Part shown: piece after piece, positions 5,483 to 7,335 of the stretch
How the letters are laid out: every line of letters starts with the position of its first letter
Numbering within the stretch: the first letter of the stretch is position 1
NCBI GenBank assembly: GCA_947179285.1
Contig: CAMXAV010000028.1
Coordinates: 1 to 7,335 of the forward strand
Origin: an uncultured Helicobacter sp.
GTDB taxonomy: Bacteria; Campylobacterota; Campylobacteria; Campylobacterales; Helicobacteraceae
Direction: 5' to 3'
DNA length: 7,335 nt
Translations under genes and position numbers: made by a program
Notes under the pieces: generated by a model
Databases searched by the model: none
Told to the model about the DNA's origin: nothing
What the model saw: only the letters and a program-made list of their open reading frames with translations

Positions 5483-7131
5483 AGAAGGTGATTTTGGGAA
5501 TCTTATTATATGGAATCTTGCCCGCCCATGCCGCAGGGCTTGATATGGGCGATGTCGCCAAGAGCGATGTGAATTTCATCGCGATTGGCATGTTTGTTGT
5601 GTTCGTGCTCGCAACGCTTGGAATCACCTATTTTTCGAGCAAGCAATCCCAATCTGCCTCGGGATTCTACACCGCCGGCGGCAACATCACAGGCGCGCAA
5701 AACGGCATCGCGATTGCGGGCGATTATATGAGCGCAGCGAGCTTTCTTGGCATTGTCGGGCTCGTGTTTGCGAACGGATTCGATGGCTTGATTTATTCTA
5801 TCGGCTTCCTCGTTGGCTGGCCTATCGTGTTGTTTTTGATTGCCGAGAAATTCCGCAATCTGGGCAAATACACCTTTGCCGACATTGTCGCCTATCGGTT
5901 GCAATCCAAGCCCGTGCGCACCATCAGCGCAATCAGCGGGCTTAGCGTGGTTGTGTTCTACCTCATCGCCCAAATGGTCGGCGCGGGCGGGCTCATTCAG
6001 GTGCTCTTTGGCTTGCCCTACACCACAGCGGTGATTCTCGTTGGCATTTTGATGATTTGCTATGTAACCTTTGGCGGCATGCACGCGACAACATGGGTGC
6101 AGATTATCAAGGCTTGCTTGTTGCTCGGCGGCGCGAGCCTCATGGCTGTGCTCATCTTGTATCAATCCGATTTTGATTTGCAAAAATATTTCTCAATGGC
6201 GATTGAAAACCATGCCAAAGGCGAGGCGATTATGCAGCCGGGGACATTCTTGCCCGACCCAATCTCGGCAATCTCGCTTGGGCTTGCGCTGATGTTTGGC
6301 ACGGCGGGGCTGCCGCATGTGCTCATGCGCTTTTTCACCGTCAAAGACGCCAAAGAGGCGCGCAAATCGGTGTTTTATGCGACAGGGCTCATCGGATATT
6401 TCTATATCTTGACGTTCATCATCGGCTTTGGCGCGATTGCGTTTTTGATTGGCAATCCCGATTTCATCGATGCCGAAGGCAACTTCACGGTGATGCCAAA
6501 TATGGAAGCCGTGCTGCTCTCGAAGGTTTTGGGCGGCGATTTGCTGCTTGGGTTCATCTCGGCTGTCGCGTTTGCGACAATCCTTGCCGTTGTGGCTGGG
6601 CTCGCCATTTCGGGCGCGAGCGCGATTAGCCATGATTTGTTTGTGAATGTGATAAAGAATGGCAATTGCGACCCCGAGCTCGAGATGAAGGTTACGAAAG
6701 GCTCGACAATCGGGCTTGGGATTCTCGCCATTTTTCTTGGAATCGCGTTTGCGGGGCAGAATGTCGCCTTCACCGTTGGGCTTGCGTTCGCGATTGCGGC
6801 GAGTGTGAATTTTCCGATTATTTTGCTGTGCATGTATTGGAAGAATCTCACGACCAAAGGCGTGCTCTATGGCGGCATTGTCGGGCTCATCGCTGTTTTG
6901 CTGCTCGTGATTTTGGGACCAAGCGTGTGGGTGAATGTGCTGCATTTTGACGAGGCGATTTTCCCATATAGCCACCCCGCGCTTTTCAGCATGCCGCTCA
7001 CATTCTTTGCCATTTTCTTGTTCTCTACGCTCGATAATAGCGAGCAGGCGAAAAAGGACAAGGCAGGATTCCCTGCGCAAGATTTCCGCGCCCAGAGTGG
7101 AATTGGCGCGAGCGAGGCTGTGGCGCATTGA
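5479..7131 (+). CDS. actP: Cation/acetate symporter ActP
   Basis: A 550-residue sodium:solute symporter family (SSS) permease that imports acetate, and probably glycolate, with a cation across the inner membrane. It is nearly collinear with E. coli ActP (549 residues) by recall. It has a cleavable-looking N-terminal segment ([18 protein letters not shown]), then about 13 membrane helices. Family blocks include [20 protein letters not shown] at about 63-82, [27 protein letters not shown] at 129-136, [11 protein letters not shown] at 198-208, and [18 protein letters not shown] at 271-288. The helix around [15 protein letters not shown] (361-375) and the following [11 protein letters not shown] carries the sodium-site region. 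The C-terminus is cytosolic. It is the second gene of an operon with DUF485, overlapping by ATGA. Acetate would feed acetyl-CoA through Acs or AckA/Pta encoded elsewhere. No truncation or frameshift. Confidence 0.96.
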   Translation: MKKVILGILLYGILPAHAAGLDMGDVAKSDVNFIAIGMFVVFVLATLGITYFSSKQSQSASGFYTAGGNITGAQNGIAIAGDYMSAASFLGIVGLVFANGFDGLIYSIGFLVGWPIVLFLIAEKFRNLGKYTFADIVAYRLQSKPVRTISAISGLSVVVFYLIAQMVGAGGLIQVLFGLPYTTAVILVGILMICYVTFGGMHATTWVQIIKACLLLGGASLMAVLILYQSDFDLQKYFSMAIENHAKGEAIMQPGTFLPDPISAISLGLALMFGTAGLPHVLMRFFTVKDAKEARKSVFYATGLIGYFYILTFIIGFGAIAFLIGNPDFIDAEGNFTVMPNMEAVLLSKVLGGDLLLGFISAVAFATILAVVAGLAISGASAISHDLFVNVIKNGNCDPELEMKVTKGSTIGLGILAIFLGIAFAGQNVAFTVGLAFAIAASVNFPIILLCMYWKNLTTKGVLYGGIVGLIAVLLLVILGPSVWVNVLHFDEAIFPYSHPALFSMPLTFFAIFLFSTLDNSEQAKKDKAGFPAQDFRAQSGIGASEAVAH

Positions 7132-7136
7132 TGTGT

Positions 7137-7171
7137 TGGAGGTGCGACTTGGTCGCATATTGCATCTACCA
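7137..7171 (+). terminator. Possible actP terminator: alternative hairpins followed by a T-rich stretch
   Basis: Six bases after the actP stop, TGGAGGTGC (7137-7145) can pair with GCATCTACCA (7162-7171) with one bulged A and one G-U pair. A competing compact hairpin is TGCGAC-TTG-GTCGCA (7143-7157). The next 22 bases hold 12 T, broken by other bases, so this is at best a weak intrinsic terminator. Confidence 0.4.
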
Positions 7172-7195
7172 TTGCTCTTGATTTTGCTTTCCCAG

Positions 7196-7255
7196 CCACA
7201 GCGCGCAACGTCTATGTTCGAGCCGAACGGCATAACATAGACGCATGCGCTGTGG
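7196..7255. repeat. 60-nt nested inverted repeat (three stacked stems)
   Basis: Outer arms CCACAGCGC (7196-7204) and GCGCTGTGG (7247-7255), and middle arms CGTCTATGTT (7209-7218) and AACATAGACG (7234-7243), are both perfect. The inner stem is GCC-GAAC-GGC (7222-7231). Internal loops are GCAA on one side and CAT on the other. An alternative inner hairpin, GTTCG-AGC-CGAAC (7216-7228), competes with the top of the middle stem. No T-run follows on either strand. It may be a repeat unit found elsewhere in the genome, a bidirectional transcript-end structure, or part of a small RNA. Confidence 0.75.
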
Positions 7256-7299
7256 AGTATTGACATATGCAAGTGCAACACACAATTAAAAAGCGTGCA

Positions 7300-7333
7300 G
7301 GGGTTTGGGGGATTGTTAAGGGGGATAAGGGGG
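7300..7333 (+). other. G-quadruplex candidate: four G-runs
   Basis: Runs of 4, 5, 5 and 5 G (7300-7303, 7307-7311, 7320-7324, 7329-7333) are separated by loops TTT, ATTGTTAA and ATAA. The second loop is longer than the strict seven-base limit. The layout is also a short degenerate tandem repeat of the type GGGGGATnnTTAA. It lies at the edge, so its continuation is unknown. Confidence 0.65.
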
Positions 7334-7335
7334 CT

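Larger units (their letters stand above)
7132..7335. other. Gene-free stretch after actP with stacked structural signals
   Basis: No start codon with a ribosome binding site and a sustained frame was found on either strand between the actP stop and the window edge. The stretch holds the hairpin pair at 7137-7171, the 60-nt inverted repeat at 7196-7255, an isolated TTGACA at 7260-7265 and the G-run motif at 7300-7333. It probably separates actP from another transcription unit beyond the edge. Confidence 0.6.

Noticed and set aside
6193..7281. A 362-codon minus-strand frame opposite actP
   Set aside because: It is a charged, His/Arg/Asn-rich shadow of a membrane-protein gene; actP on the plus strand is certain.
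7260..7288. TTGACA at 7260-7265 as a promoter for a gene beyond the right edge
   Set aside because: The -35 is perfect, but the hexamers at 17 or 18 bases (CAATTA, AATTAA) are poor -10 boxes, and -35 boxes are usually weak in this kind of organism.

Overview
This window is ordinary chromosomal housekeeping DNA from a member of the Campylobacterota, most likely a Helicobacter-like species with a fairly high GC content. The evidence is the gene order (a large hydrophilic FliK-like gene followed by a further short-spaced gene, as in fliK-flgD-flgE), a canonical sigma-54 promoter in front of the flagellar genes, -10-type promoters without a good -35 box, and a very strong excess of the word AGAATC/GATTCT. 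The assignment to genus is inference; no marker gene is present.

Left part (1-3919, minus strand, read right to left). A MetY-type PLP enzyme of sulfur assimilation (2651-3919) has its own TATAAT promoter inside and just after the end of mutY. After it comes a 168-nt spacer holding an inverted repeat and a sigma-54 promoter (TGGAAC-N5-TTGCT). That promoter should drive a 764-residue, cysteine-free, Lys/Ala/Glu-rich FliK-like protein (188-2482). A second open frame begins 21 nt after its stop and runs off the left edge (1-166); synteny suggests flgD.

Middle (3970-5137). mutY (3970-4956, minus), the A/G-mismatch adenine glycosylase, is complete with catalytic and iron-sulfur residues. It is divergent from the next operon across a 181-nt spacer, which holds a perfect 7-bp-arm palindrome lying over the best -10 candidate of the rightward operon.

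Right part (5138-7131, plus strand). A DUF485/YjcH membrane protein and the acetate/sodium symporter ActP overlap by four bases (ATGA) and form an operon for acetate uptake. No acs gene is in view.

Right end (7132-7335). No gene was found. The stretch holds three stacked structural signals: a hairpin pair just after actP, a 60-nt nested inverted repeat, and a four-run G-tract motif at the very edge.

No mobile element, CRISPR array, tRNA/rRNA or evident new defence system was found. The most noteworthy items are non-coding: the sigma-54 promoter, the palindromic operator candidate, the 60-nt inverted repeat, the G-quadruplex candidate, and the AGAATC excess.
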